Origin: Micavibrio_B sp964399985 | Lineage (GTDB): Bacteria > Pseudomonadota > Alphaproteobacteria > Micavibrionales > Micavibrionaceae | Assembly: GCA_964399985.1 (NCBI GenBank) | Contig: CAYNRY010000001.1 | Span: 434,001 to 498,000, forward strand | DNA length: 64,000 nucleotides | Reading direction: 5' to 3' | Shown here: piece after piece, positions 54,291 through 63,513 of the stretch | How positions within the stretch are numbered: the stretch's first letter is position 1 | How the letters are laid out: each line of letters opens with the position of its first letter | The notes under the pieces: model-generated | What the model was told of the DNA's origin: nothing | Seen by the model: the letters and a program-made list of their open reading frames with translations, nothing else | Databases searched by the model: none | Translations under genes and position numbers: made by a program

Positions 54291-55370
54291 ATGCTGTTAC
54301 AGGCAGACGGTACTATTTTCGCGCGCGATTGGCCCGCTTATGAATTACCTCAAACCGATTTTATTCCCCCTCAAAAGACTAAAGCATCCGTCTATGCTCC
54401 GCCGCTTGATTTCCGAACGGTGGTTATATCGGATACACATCTGGGGAGAGCGGCTTCTTTCGCCGAATATCTTTTAGAGTTTCTTCAAAATGTCCAATGT
54501 CAAAAATTAGTCATCAATGGCGATTTTATCGACGGCTGGCATTTGAATGCCAATAAGCGAGAGGAATTTCCCGAGCTGCATAAAAGATGCCTCGACGCAA
54601 TTTTGGCGCATGCGGCTCAAGGAACTGAAGTTATCTGGGTTCGCGGCAATCATGATGAAAATATAGCCGATCCGCGTTATGACCTGATCGATAGCGTGAT
54701 TGATTTTAAAAATCGTGATGGAAGTTTATCCTGCCCCATTAAAATCTGCCGCCGTCATGTGCATGAAGATGCAAAAGGTAATAAAGCCTTGATTCTACAT
54801 GGTGACGATTACGATCAATGGCAGACGCAATCTTTCCGCAAGAAACTGGCAGAGCTGGCGGACATCGCCTATGAGCCAATCCTGCGCCTGAGCCAGTCAT
54901 TTCGCAAGGCTGCGATTAACTGGACAGGTCTTGATATATCACCAATTGCTCCGCTGAAGATCGGCAGCAAATGGCTGGTTGGCGCCGTTAAAGGTTTTGA
55001 AAAAGCCGTTGCTCATGAATTTGAAAAAGGCTCCTGTGACATCGTGATCTGCGGTCATATTCACAAGGCTGAAATCTCCAATACAGGAAAAGGTCGTTAT
55101 ATGAATAGCGGCGATTGGGTCGAAAGCGGCACTGCGCTTGGTGAGGCTATGGATGGAAACTGGCGGATTGTTGACTGGAGCGCGGAGCGAAAAAATTATT
55201 GTCCCGGCAGGTTGCCGTCTGAGAATGATGTTAATCGCTATGCACGATACCGCGAAGTGACCGAACGCGCCATTTCTCTTATTCACCGCGTCTGGCCGGG
55301 CAGCAATCACGCTGAACGCATAAACGAAAAGCGCATCGCGCAGTTCAATCTTCAACCGCAGGTGACCTAA
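54291..55370 (+). CDS. LpxH-like metallophosphoesterase
   Basis: A 359-residue calcineurin-type phosphoesterase with the full metal motif set: VISDTHLGR, INGDFIDGWHLN, VRGNHDEN, ILHGDDYD and ICGHIHKAE. The layout matches the UDP-2,3-diacylglucosamine diphosphatase family, although it is longer than E. coli LpxH, so lipid A synthesis is only one possibility. A C-terminal extension from about 290 is charged. Coupled by 2 bases to the glycosyltransferase after it. GGAGAACGCC precedes ATG 54291. Confidence 0.85.
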   Translation: MLLQADGTIFARDWPAYELPQTDFIPPQKTKASVYAPPLDFRTVVISDTHLGRAASFAEYLLEFLQNVQCQKLVINGDFIDGWHLNANKREEFPELHKRCLDAILAHAAQGTEVIWVRGNHDENIADPRYDLIDSVIDFKNRDGSLSCPIKICRRHVHEDAKGNKALILHGDDYDQWQTQSFRKKLAELADIAYEPILRLSQSFRKAAINWTGLDISPIAPLKIGSKWLVGAVKGFEKAVAHEFEKGSCDIVICGHIHKAEISNTGKGRYMNSGDWVESGTALGEAMDGNWRIVDWSAERKNYCPGRLPSENDVNRYARYREVTERAISLIHRVWPGSNHAERINEKRIAQFNLQPQVT

Positions 55371-55372
55371 TC

Positions 55373-56542
55373 ATGAAAAAGAAAATATTAATTGTGACCG
55401 AAGCCGCCCTTGAAAATCCACAGGCTAGCCCGCTATCCGATCTTGATCGTGCACGAGTCAATGGCGTCTATCGTACTTATGAGAATCTGATGCCGCATTT
55501 GAAACAACAATACGATGTCGAGTTTTTGACGCCGTTTAGTTATGGAGCACAAGCCGGTATGATAAAAGCTATTTGGCAAAGGAATACCCGCTTTGCCGCC
55601 CCGATGCAAAAAAGCATTCCTTTGGTGGTTCCGTCTATCAAAGATATGGCCTCACGCATCGAGGCGATCGCGCCGGATTTTATCCACGTAGCCACCGAAG
55701 GTCCGCTTGGAATTGCAGCACTTTACTGTGCTCGCAAAAAAAGCATACCCGTATCAACAGCTTTTCATACGAACTGGCAGCAATATGTGACAGAGCAAGG
55801 CTTCGATATTCCATTTGTTCCCAATGCCGTTGCGGGAAAGGTCGTGCGTAAACTTCTGACGGTTTTTCATGGCAAAGCGGATGCGACGATGGCGGCAACA
55901 AGCGAGTTGCGTAATGAATTGATCGAATGGGGACTATCTCAGGATAAGATTCATATCGTTTCGCGCGGGATCGATACGAATATTTTTCATCCTTATGACG
56001 GAAGTCCAAAGAATTATGTACTTTACGTTGGACGATTGGCACCGGGTAAAGGTGTAGAACGTTTTTGCAAAATGGATACGCGCAATATCCCCAAAGTTGT
56101 TGTCGGCACAGGGCCTTCCGAGGAAAGGTTTCGCGCAGCTTATTCAAATATTAAATTTATGGGCTTTGCAGAGGGTGAGCAATTGGCAAGATTATATAGC
56201 GGGGCAAAGCTATTCGTGTTGCCGTCCGATACTGAAACTTTTGGCATGACCGTAATTGAATCGCTGGCTTGTGGTACGCCCGTTGTGGCATTGAACAAAG
56301 GTGGACACCAGCCGATTTTGAATGCAGCGTCTGGTCTTGGCGTTATGGCGGCCGATTTGCAAGATGCGTACGATCACGCTATTTCGCATATGGAAGAATT
56401 TAAATCGCCCGATGTGATGGCGGCCTTTATCCGCAAAACCAGAAGCTGGTCGCGGGAAGCTGGGAATTTTGTTTCTATGATAGGGGATGCCAAGAAAAGA
56501 TCGTCTGAATGTTTGCCGGATTTTGCATTTGCGGCAGCCTAG
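55373..56542 (+). CDS. Family 4 glycosyltransferase
   Basis: GT-B fold glycosyltransferase, 389 residues. TEGPLGIAALYCARKKSIPV, then YVGRLAPGKGVERF and PSDTETFGMTVIESLACGTP with the ExxxxxxxE motif of GT4 enzymes. It resembles lipid alpha-mannosyl or glucosyl transferases; with the LpxH-like phosphoesterase it may make a glycolipid. Ends in a 4-base overlap with the convergent radical SAM gene. Confidence 0.88.
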   Translation: MKKKILIVTEAALENPQASPLSDLDRARVNGVYRTYENLMPHLKQQYDVEFLTPFSYGAQAGMIKAIWQRNTRFAAPMQKSIPLVVPSIKDMASRIEAIAPDFIHVATEGPLGIAALYCARKKSIPVSTAFHTNWQQYVTEQGFDIPFVPNAVAGKVVRKLLTVFHGKADATMAATSELRNELIEWGLSQDKIHIVSRGIDTNIFHPYDGSPKNYVLYVGRLAPGKGVERFCKMDTRNIPKVVVGTGPSEERFRAAYSNIKFMGFAEGEQLARLYSGAKLFVLPSDTETFGMTVIESLACGTPVVALNKGGHQPILNAASGLGVMAADLQDAYDHAISHMEEFKSPDVMAAFIRKTRSWSREAGNFVSMIGDAKKRSSECLPDFAFAAA

Positions 56543-57648
56543 AACAATGAAAGCTGCGCCGCTTTGGAGTCATTGCGGAAATGCGCTATCGATAAATGTC
56601 GCCCGTGTTTTTCGAGGTTATATTTTTTCTTAAATAATTTCATCATATTGGCGACTTGATCGGCATAGACGCCGCTTCCGGTCATGCGCTCGCCAAAGGC
56701 AGATTCATATAATTTCCCATGCCGCACTTCGCGAATATGCGACAGAACGCGCTCGGCGCGGTCGGGGAAATTCTCGCGTAGCCAAATCTGGAAATGCTCT
56801 TTGACGCTATAGGGCAGGCGGATCATCGTGTAATGCGCCGATGTCGCGCCTGCATTGGCGGCGGCTTTCAATATATTTGGAATTTCATGATCGGTCAGGC
56901 CGGGCACGACAGGGCCGATCATGCAGCCGACCGATACTCCGGCCTTGACGAGTATTTCCATCGCTTTTAATCTAAGATGTGGCTGTGACGCGCGCGGCTC
57001 CATTTTGCGCGCAACATGACTATCGAGGGAGGTCACGGAAATGCTGACATGCGCAGCATTGTAACTGGCCATTTCTCCTAAAATATCGACATCGCGAGCG
57101 ACTAACTGGTTTTTGGTAATGATAGCGACCGGATTGCGAAAGTCACGCAAGACTTCGAGGCATTGGCGCGTGATTTTTAATTCGCGCTCAATAGGCTGGT
57201 AGCAATCCGTAACGCCCGAGAAGGTAATGACTTTCGGCTGCCATTTCTTTGCGCTTAATTCTTTTTCTAAAAGTTTTGCAGCATCATGTTTAACAAAAAT
57301 CTTGGTTTCAAAATCAAGCCCGGCGGATAACCCCAGATATTCATGCCCGGGTCGTGCATAGCAATAGATGCATCCATGTTCACAGCCGCGATAGGGATTG
57401 ACGGTCGCTTCCATTCCTATATCGGGGCTGTCATTGGTCGAGATAATCGTTTTACTTTTATCCTCGAAGATTTCTGTCTTGATTTGTGTTTGCGGATTTT
57501 CACCTTCGTATGAATTCCATTCTGCCTGAAGCGCGAGATCGTCCTCGTTTTTTTCGCGCATGTTCTTTTCAAAACGCCCCACGGGATTTTCAAGCGCGCC
57601 GCGGCCTCTTGCGTTTTGTCTTTTATAGGATTGGAGATCGTATGCCAT
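56539..57648 (-). CDS. PA0069-type radical SAM protein
   Basis: A 369-residue radical SAM enzyme like PA0069/Rv2578c (SplB-like). The N-terminus QNARGRGALENPVGRFE is typical. The cluster motif is CEHGCIYCYARP near residue 93, followed by TKIFVKHDAAKLLEKEL and MIGPVVPGLTDHEIPNILKA. Substrate unknown. ATG 57648 was preferred over one 5 codons upstream. Confidence 0.88.
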   Translation of the reverse strand: MAYDLQSYKRQNARGRGALENPVGRFEKNMREKNEDDLALQAEWNSYEGENPQTQIKTEIFEDKSKTIISTNDSPDIGMEATVNPYRGCEHGCIYCYARPGHEYLGLSAGLDFETKIFVKHDAAKLLEKELSAKKWQPKVITFSGVTDCYQPIERELKITRQCLEVLRDFRNPVAIITKNQLVARDVDILGEMASYNAAHVSISVTSLDSHVARKMEPRASQPHLRLKAMEILVKAGVSVGCMIGPVVPGLTDHEIPNILKAAANAGATSAHYTMIRLPYSVKEHFQIWLRENFPDRAERVLSHIREVRHGKLYESAFGERMTGSGVYADQVANMMKLFKKKYNLEKHGRHLSIAHFRNDSKAAQLSLF

Positions 57649-57705
57649 GCCGGAGTATAACAAATCAGGCTAAAATGTTCTATATTTGTTCTCATCTTAA
57701 CGAGA

Positions 57706-58935
57706 TTATTTTTGACACCCCATTTCCAGAAAATCGACTTCTTTGCGGGAGGTCAGGCGTGGCTCAGGGATCATCGCCATGCCTTTGTTAATTTCTGCGT
57801 TTTCTAAATATTTCATATCAATAGCCTTTGCCAAAGCTTTGTTGCCTTGTGACATTTTGTAAATAATACGGGCATAGAGGACGTCTCCGCCGTGAAATCC
57901 GTCTATAAATTCGCAATCGGTGGCAGGGCCGATTTTCGCTGGATCGATAAAATTAAAATGGACGATTTTTTTAGCCAAGAAAATTTCCCCGATCTCATCG
58001 ATATATTTATAATCGCGTTGATTAAGTTCGCTTAAGATTTTCGGTGCAACAGGAGGGAAGAAAATGATGACTTCAATTCCCTTCTTATTCAAAGATTTAA
58101 TAATGGTTTGGACTTCTTCAATCAGTTTAGGAGAAGATTTACTACCGCTAATAAATTGATATTCTTCTTTTTCTATTCGTTCTATTGTTTCGTTAAATTG
58201 TTCTTTTTTGCCGATATGACGTCCGGTAACCCGGTCGGTATAGTAATAAGACCCATCGGGGGCGATGCCATCATGTCGGAGCTTTCCGCGCACGCCTATA
58301 TGGTTTATTGAGGATGATAAAAGCAGCTTAGTGTAATCATCAGGTTTTATGCTGCCCTCATAAAGCCATTGGACGGGAAGGGTAAGGTTTTGAATTCTTT
58401 TTTCTGCAGCGTTATACAGTTGAACGGGCTCGCTTATTTTTATAACCGAAAGAATTTTTTTCTCTTTTTTCTTTCTTTTTGCCTCTTCTTTTCTTATTTC
58501 TTGCTGATCTTTTTCTTTATCGGGATGAAACCACCAGAAATCCGCTCCGATAATCATAATTTGAGGTTTATGGAGCACAGTCATTTTGTCAGTCATATCG
58601 CGCAGCTCATCAACCGAGCTAACGGTTAATCCCATATTGTAAAAAGGTTTCTTAAAAAATTTTTGACGGAACTGAAGCGTTCTGGACGACCCTATAACGG
58701 CAATTTCCGGTTTTATCTCTTCGTAAGCATGAAGTTTAAGTTCGATAGCCTTATCTGAAATGGCGGAGCCATAGACATTGAACGAATTTTGTTGCGATTG
58801 TTTCGCGAAGATCTCACTGCTGGACAAGTATTCGCCGCTTTTTTTCAGTATAAAATCATTCACCATCATAGGCGGCAACATGAAAAGCGCTGTGATGCCG
58901 AGTACGAAAATGATGTATGATTTATGCGGTGTCAT
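57706..58935 (-). CDS. SGNH-like protein, partner of MBOAT acyltransferase
   Basis: A 409-residue envelope protein with an N-terminal membrane helix (IIFVLGITALFMLPPMMV). SGNH-like blocks are visible: IAVIGSSRTLQFR near residue 80 (Ser block), QIMIIGADFWWF, and CEFIDGFHGGDVLYARII near residue 345 (Asp/His block). A very charged Lys/Glu stretch lies at about 140-165. This is the layout of AlgJ/DltD-like proteins that complete O-acylation. Two bases after the MBOAT gene. Confidence 0.75.
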   Translation of the reverse strand: MTPHKSYIIFVLGITALFMLPPMMVNDFILKKSGEYLSSSEIFAKQSQQNSFNVYGSAISDKAIELKLHAYEEIKPEIAVIGSSRTLQFRQKFFKKPFYNMGLTVSSVDELRDMTDKMTVLHKPQIMIIGADFWWFHPDKEKDQQEIRKEEAKRKKKEKKILSVIKISEPVQLYNAAEKRIQNLTLPVQWLYEGSIKPDDYTKLLLSSSINHIGVRGKLRHDGIAPDGSYYYTDRVTGRHIGKKEQFNETIERIEKEEYQFISGSKSSPKLIEEVQTIIKSLNKKGIEVIIFFPPVAPKILSELNQRDYKYIDEIGEIFLAKKIVHFNFIDPAKIGPATDCEFIDGFHGGDVLYARIIYKMSQGNKALAKAIDMKYLENAEINKGMAMIPEPRLTSRKEVDFLEMGCQK

Positions 58936-58937
58936 GA

Positions 58938-60371
58938 TTAAAAATTAAAATAAAGGAATTCCATTTTCCTGTTGGCCGCAAGGAAAATTAATGTTGAAAT
59001 TGCCATCAAGGAAGCAAAAAAGATATTCATGGCAGATGGTGACCATTTAAAAACGGGGTGGGATACAAGGATGTCGTGAGGCGGCAAAAGATAATCGGTC
59101 ATAAAGCTTTTAATATTGGGCATGGCGATGCATATAAATAAAGCAATCGGTAGCATGGCGGCATAATGATGAATGTTTTCAATATTGTTAATTCTCGAAG
59201 GTCTAAAGTCTATCATGGAAGTATAAATGGTAATTGCGGTCTGTAAATTATCTGCCCTGAATAAAACCCAACCCATGACGACGCAGAGCATGGTGAATAT
59301 CCATCCGGCGATGTTGACATTAAATAATAACGGGAATTTTATTTTGAGCGTATTCCATCCATGGTTTCCGATTAGCAAGATAGCATGTAAAATTCCCCAA
59401 AGAATGAATGTCCATCCCGCGCCGTGCCACAGTCCGCAAAGGAACATGGTAACAAAAATATTTCTATATTTTTTGAAGGTGCCTTTTCGGCTGCCGCCGA
59501 GCGGGATGTAAATATAGTTTTTCAGGAACATGGACAAGGTAATATGCCATCTGCGCCAGAAGTCGATAATCGATGTTGCCTTATAAGGGGAATCAAAATT
59601 GAAAGGAAAATTGATATTGAAAATTCTGGCAAGACCGATGGCCATGTCGCTATAGCCGGAGAAATCGAAATATAATTGAAAAGTATAGCAAAGAGCGCCG
59701 GTCCAGGCTTCCGGCGCGGTCGGGCTTATGCCTGATGCTGCATTGTCGAAGACGATGTTCGCGCCGGGGGCAAGACTATCGGCGATCACGACCTTTTTAA
59801 ATAAGCCAATAATGAAAACTGTTAAGCCAATGGAAAGATTTGCCGCTGTGATGCGAGCATTGCGCAGTTGCGGCAAAATTTCCTTATATTGAACCAGCGG
59901 CCCGGCAATTGAATGAGGAAAAAAGCTGACCAGTAAAGCATAAGGTGTAAAGCTTCGCTCCGGCTGCCCGTATTTATAAGTATCGACCAGATAGGCGATT
60001 TGCTGAAACGTAAAGAATGATATGCCGAGCGGAAGCGCCATTTTCTTCATTTCAAAATTCAGATCGAGTAAATTCGAAATAGTTTCTCCTGAGAAATATG
60101 AATATTTAAAATATGAAATAAGGGCTAAATTGAAGATAAGTCCTGCAACGAGATAACGCTTGTTTCGATAAATTCTTTGTCCGATCAGAAAATTGACTCC
60201 GATTGACGCCAGCATGATGTAAAGATCTTTCATGCTATGCTGGGCATAGAATATCAATGATCCGGCTAAAAGAACGACAAGGGCGGTTTGCGGATTTTTT
60301 TGAGCTATTGCAAAGGCAATAATAATCAAAGGCAGGAAAACAAGTATAAATTCAAAGCTGTTAAATAACAT
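58938..60371 (-). CDS. MBOAT family O-acyltransferase (AlgI-like)
   Basis: Polytopic acyltransferase that moves acyl groups across the membrane to a polysaccharide. 477 residues, about 11 helices. PLGISFFTFQQIAYLVDTYK near residue 94, FFPHSIAGPLVQYKEILPQL, FWRRWHITLSMFLKNYIYIP and the catalytic His in FLCGLWHGAGWTFILWG are all typical. Likely acetylates an extracellular or cell-wall glycan with the SGNH partner. Confidence 0.93.
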   Translation of the reverse strand: MLFNSFEFILVFLPLIIIAFAIAQKNPQTALVVLLAGSLIFYAQHSMKDLYIMLASIGVNFLIGQRIYRNKRYLVAGLIFNLALISYFKYSYFSGETISNLLDLNFEMKKMALPLGISFFTFQQIAYLVDTYKYGQPERSFTPYALLVSFFPHSIAGPLVQYKEILPQLRNARITAANLSIGLTVFIIGLFKKVVIADSLAPGANIVFDNAASGISPTAPEAWTGALCYTFQLYFDFSGYSDMAIGLARIFNINFPFNFDSPYKATSIIDFWRRWHITLSMFLKNYIYIPLGGSRKGTFKKYRNIFVTMFLCGLWHGAGWTFILWGILHAILLIGNHGWNTLKIKFPLLFNVNIAGWIFTMLCVVMGWVLFRADNLQTAITIYTSMIDFRPSRINNIENIHHYAAMLPIALFICIAMPNIKSFMTDYLLPPHDILVSHPVFKWSPSAMNIFFASLMAISTLIFLAANRKMEFLYFNF

Positions 60372-60382
60372 GACGGCCCTGA

Positions 60383-61117
60383 TTACTTTTGATGCAGTTG
60401 TTCTTCGAGCTGTTTCACAGCAGTAAAGAATTTTTCTTTCGTGGTGTCGACAAATGGATTGTCACGCTGAATGGCGTAGAAAAGTTCGTCACTGTCATCG
60501 ATGACATAGCTGACCGCTTTTTGTAAAAGCGCGAAAGTTTTCGTCTCCATGAAAATCTCCGGCAGTTCCATTTTTTTGAACACTTTGGCAATCATATGGG
60601 TTAGGCCCATGACATAAGCCATTTGCGTGTCGTGATCTTCGGCGGTAGTTTCAAAAATACTTAAATTCAAGCGGCTAAGGAATTCAATTACGCAGTCCTT
60701 GCGCGCTCCCCGCACATCAACGACCGCGATATTCAATCCTTCAATCCCATGACGGCCAGATTGTGGTCCAAATAAAGGATGCAAGCTCACCATATCGACG
60801 GAAGAGGGAAGAATGTCTGATAAAATTTTGATCGGCAAGCATTTGACCGATGCGACATCGATCACTAACTGGCCGTCGCTTAGAAAAGATTTGATTTCTT
60901 CGGCAGTCGCACCCATTTGCTGAACTGGCACAGCCAGTACTATGATATCTGATTTGCAGATTTCTTCGAGGCTACCCGTCTTAACATTATAAAGTGCGGT
61001 GATATCCGCAAGGTCACGCTTGGCGTCATATATGGCGACGTCGAAATAGGGCGAGACATATTTCAACATAAACTCGCCGAAAGCGCCGACACCGATAATG
61101 GACAAAGTTTGCTTCAT
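60383..61117 (-). CDS. Prephenate dehydrogenase-type protein (TyrA family)
   Basis: A 244-residue NAD(P)-binding protein. SIIGVGAFGEFMLKYVSPYF at the start is the GxGxxG nucleotide site; VVLAVPVQQMGATAEEIKS and SLHPLFGPQSGRHGIEGLNI with the catalytic His are typical of TyrA. Shorter than usual, about 244 against 280 or more, so the C-terminal dimer part is reduced. First gene of the leftward unit with the acyltransferase pair. Confidence 0.85.
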   Translation of the reverse strand: MKQTLSIIGVGAFGEFMLKYVSPYFDVAIYDAKRDLADITALYNVKTGSLEEICKSDIIVLAVPVQQMGATAEEIKSFLSDGQLVIDVASVKCLPIKILSDILPSSVDMVSLHPLFGPQSGRHGIEGLNIAVVDVRGARKDCVIEFLSRLNLSIFETTAEDHDTQMAYVMGLTHMIAKVFKKMELPEIFMETKTFALLQKAVSYVIDDSDELFYAIQRDNPFVDTTKEKFFTAVKQLEEQLHQK

Positions 61118-61145
61118 TTTATGGCTTATATTAGCTAAACCTCAG

Positions 61146-61170
61146 ATTTACAACGATATTTCTTGTAAAT
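61146..61170. promoter_or_regulatory. Perfect inverted repeat between tyrA and a lipoprotein gene
   Basis: ATTTACAA (61146-61153), nine bases, TTGTAAAT (61163-61170). The 25-base dyad lies in the divergent intergenic region, about 30 bases from the tyrA start and 95 from the lipoprotein start, and looks like an operator for a dimeric regulator. Confidence 0.5.
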
Positions 61171-61265
61171 ATGTCGCGATACAGCAGATTTTCTGGGTTT
61201 TGTTCTAATGTAAAATGTCTAATTTGGCAGGACTTTTAAAATCTAATGTTACAAAAGGGAAGAAA

Positions 61266-62303
61266 ATGAACAGAAAATTTATCATGTCCATCGCGGCAAT
61301 TGGCCTTCTTTCAAGCTGTATGGGTGGACCATCGGCCAAGCAAGGCGTCGTTCAGGGAGCTGAACAAAAAGGTGGCTTCATGGGCTTAAGTAAAAACGAA
61401 GCCGTTATGGTCACAACACCGAAAGCCTTTACCGGAGTTGATCAGGTTGTCATCGGTGGCTTCACAGTGGGTTTTGCTACTTATAAAACTGACTCTGTTA
61501 AAGCGGGCGGCGGCTTGATGGGAAGCGGCTTTGGCGGAAAATCTACAGCCAAGAGTACGTTGACAGGGGTCGACTCCGCGACGATGCAAAAAATCACCGA
61601 CGCGCTTTATGCCGATTTTGTAAAGAATCTGCAATCTGGTGGTTACAATGTTGTCGATCGCAGCAAGCTTTTAGCCCACTCAGAATTTGCCAAGACGAAT
61701 GTAACGAAAGCACCGTATGAAGATTCTACTGGCGGCTTGTTCGGAAAAGGCAGCGTCACCAAATTCCATGTTCCATCGGGATTTAACGGTCTTCGCTCTT
61801 TCATGGACGTGCCCGGTTTGACAGGTGGATTTGGCTTCAGCAATCCTGCTCTGGGTGCGGCTGATTATGCGACCAAGACAGGCGTCAAAGTATTGAGTGT
61901 TGTGTATGTTCTGGATTTTGCGAATGCTGAGAGCTATGGCGGATGGCACACGATGAGTTCTTCCGTACAAGTCGGACAGGGGCTGACTATCGTTCCAAAT
62001 ACGTCGAAGATCTCTTTAATCGGCGGTCAATCGGGCACGTTTAGCAACAACAGCGGCGCGATTGTGGTTGGACAGCCGATTACGTCGATGAAGGAATATG
62101 CAAGCGTAGCAGATTCCACAACCGGCGCAGCCAAGGGTGTTGAGATCGCAACGAACGTCATTGGAGCGCTTGGGGGCATTGGAACAAATTCCACACGCAC
62201 CTATACATTTGTAGCGCGGGTGGGCGATTATTCCAGCGCCGCTATTGATGCAGGAAAGAATGCAACGAATGTACTGGTTACAAAAATGAAAGCGCTAAAA
62301 TAA
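61266..62303 (+). CDS. Hypothetical lipoprotein, 345 aa
   Basis: Signal peptide with lipobox (MSIAAIGLLSSCMGGPS, Cys near residue 19), so membrane-anchored. The mature part is Gly/Ser/Thr-rich and beta-like, with LYADFVKNLQSGGYNVVDRS and VKVLSVVYVLDFANAESYGG. Not recognised. AAAGGGAAG precedes ATG 61266; an upstream start would spoil the signal peptide. Ends in a strong terminator. Confidence 0.75.
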   Translation: MNRKFIMSIAAIGLLSSCMGGPSAKQGVVQGAEQKGGFMGLSKNEAVMVTTPKAFTGVDQVVIGGFTVGFATYKTDSVKAGGGLMGSGFGGKSTAKSTLTGVDSATMQKITDALYADFVKNLQSGGYNVVDRSKLLAHSEFAKTNVTKAPYEDSTGGLFGKGSVTKFHVPSGFNGLRSFMDVPGLTGGFGFSNPALGAADYATKTGVKVLSVVYVLDFANAESYGGWHTMSSSVQVGQGLTIVPNTSKISLIGGQSGTFSNNSGAIVVGQPITSMKEYASVADSTTGAAKGVEIATNVIGALGGIGTNSTRTYTFVARVGDYSSAAIDAGKNATNVLVTKMKALK

Positions 62304-62320
62304 CTGATAAATATTGCAGA

Positions 62321-62348
62321 AAAGCCCGGATTGTTCCGGGCTTTTTTT
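62321..62348. terminator. Terminator between lipoprotein gene and PLP enzyme gene
   Basis: GCCCGGA (62324-62330), TTGT, TCCGGGC, then seven T on the plus strand; on the minus strand a shorter T-run also follows, so it may act both ways. Confidence 0.85.
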
Positions 62349-63510
62349 ATGCGTTGAAGGCTTGCTCCAGATCGCTTTTTAAATCTTCTAAATCTTCGAT
62401 GCCAACGGACAGGCGGATCAAGCTATCGGCGATACCCAGCTTCTCTCGCGTTTCCGGCGGAATCGTCGCATGGGTCATGATTGCCGGATGCTCGATCAGG
62501 CTTTCAATACCGCCCAGGCTCTCGGCCAGTGTAAAGACTTTTGTCGCTTTTAGAAAAGACGTGGCGCGCTCCAGCCCGCCTTTGATCACGATGGATATCA
62601 TCCCGCCAAAACCGTTTTTCATCTGGGTTTTTGCCAGCTCATATTGGGGATGGCTTGGTAGGCCGGGATAAAAAACTTTTTCAACTTGATCATGCTGTTC
62701 CAGCCACTGAGCAATCGCCAGGGCATTCTCACTATGACGCTGCATACGAAGTCCCAAAGTCTTCAAGCCGCGATGGGCAAGGAAGGAATCGAATGGTCCC
62801 GCGATAGAGCCAACTGCGTTCTGGATAAAGCCGATTTTTTCCGCCAGCTCATCCGACTTTGTAACAACCACGCCGCCGATGACGTCCGAATGACCGTTGA
62901 TATATTTGGTGGCCGAATGCACGACGATATCCGCGCCAAGCTCAAGCGGGTTTTGGAGATAAGGCGAGGCGAAAGTGTTATCGACGCCGATTAAAATGCC
63001 ATGTTTCTGTGCAATCGCTGAAATTGCGGCGATATCGGCAAGCTTTAAAAGAGGATTAGTCGGTGTTTCTATCCAGATGAGTTTTGTTTTATCGGTGATC
63101 GCGGCCTCGACAGCTTTAAGATCGCTTAAATCGACATAGGAAACGGACAGGTTCGCAGATTTTTTCCTTACGCGATCAAAAAGGCGGAACGAGCCGCCAT
63201 AAAGATCGTCGCTCGACACGACATGCGCACCGGCATCGAATATTTCCAATACCGCGCCAATAGCGGCAAGGCCCGATGAAAAAGCAAAGCCTGCCGTTCC
63301 GTGTTCAAGCGCGGCGATGGCGCGTTCATAGGCGAAGCGTGTCGGATTATGGCTGCGTCCGTAATCCAGCCCTTGGTGAACGCCGGGGCCGTCTTGTTTA
63401 AAAGTCGATGTCGCGTAAATAGGTGTGATAACCGCGCCTGTTGACGGGTCCGGATATTGCCCGGCGTGAATGGCATTTGTAGTAAAGCCTTTGAATATTT
63501 TGTCGGTCAT
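62347..63510 (-). CDS. Cystathionine gamma-lyase/synthase family PLP enzyme
   Basis: A 387-residue enzyme of the Cys/Met metabolism PLP family. YGRSHNPTRFAYERAIAALE and SSGLAAIGAVLEIFDAGAHV are visible, with PLP Lys in DIVVHSATKYINGHSDVIGG, and ESLGGIESLIEHPAIMTHA near the end. Beside a cystathionine beta-synthase-type gene it most likely works as cystathionine gamma-lyase in reverse transsulfuration; the gamma-synthase direction is not excluded. Confidence 0.9.
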   Translation of the reverse strand: MTDKIFKGFTTNAIHAGQYPDPSTGAVITPIYATSTFKQDGPGVHQGLDYGRSHNPTRFAYERAIAALEHGTAGFAFSSGLAAIGAVLEIFDAGAHVVSSDDLYGGSFRLFDRVRKKSANLSVSYVDLSDLKAVEAAITDKTKLIWIETPTNPLLKLADIAAISAIAQKHGILIGVDNTFASPYLQNPLELGADIVVHSATKYINGHSDVIGGVVVTKSDELAEKIGFIQNAVGSIAGPFDSFLAHRGLKTLGLRMQRHSENALAIAQWLEQHDQVEKVFYPGLPSHPQYELAKTQMKNGFGGMISIVIKGGLERATSFLKATKVFTLAESLGGIESLIEHPAIMTHATIPPETREKLGIADSLIRLSVGIEDLEDLKSDLEQAFNA

Positions 63511-63513
63511 GGC

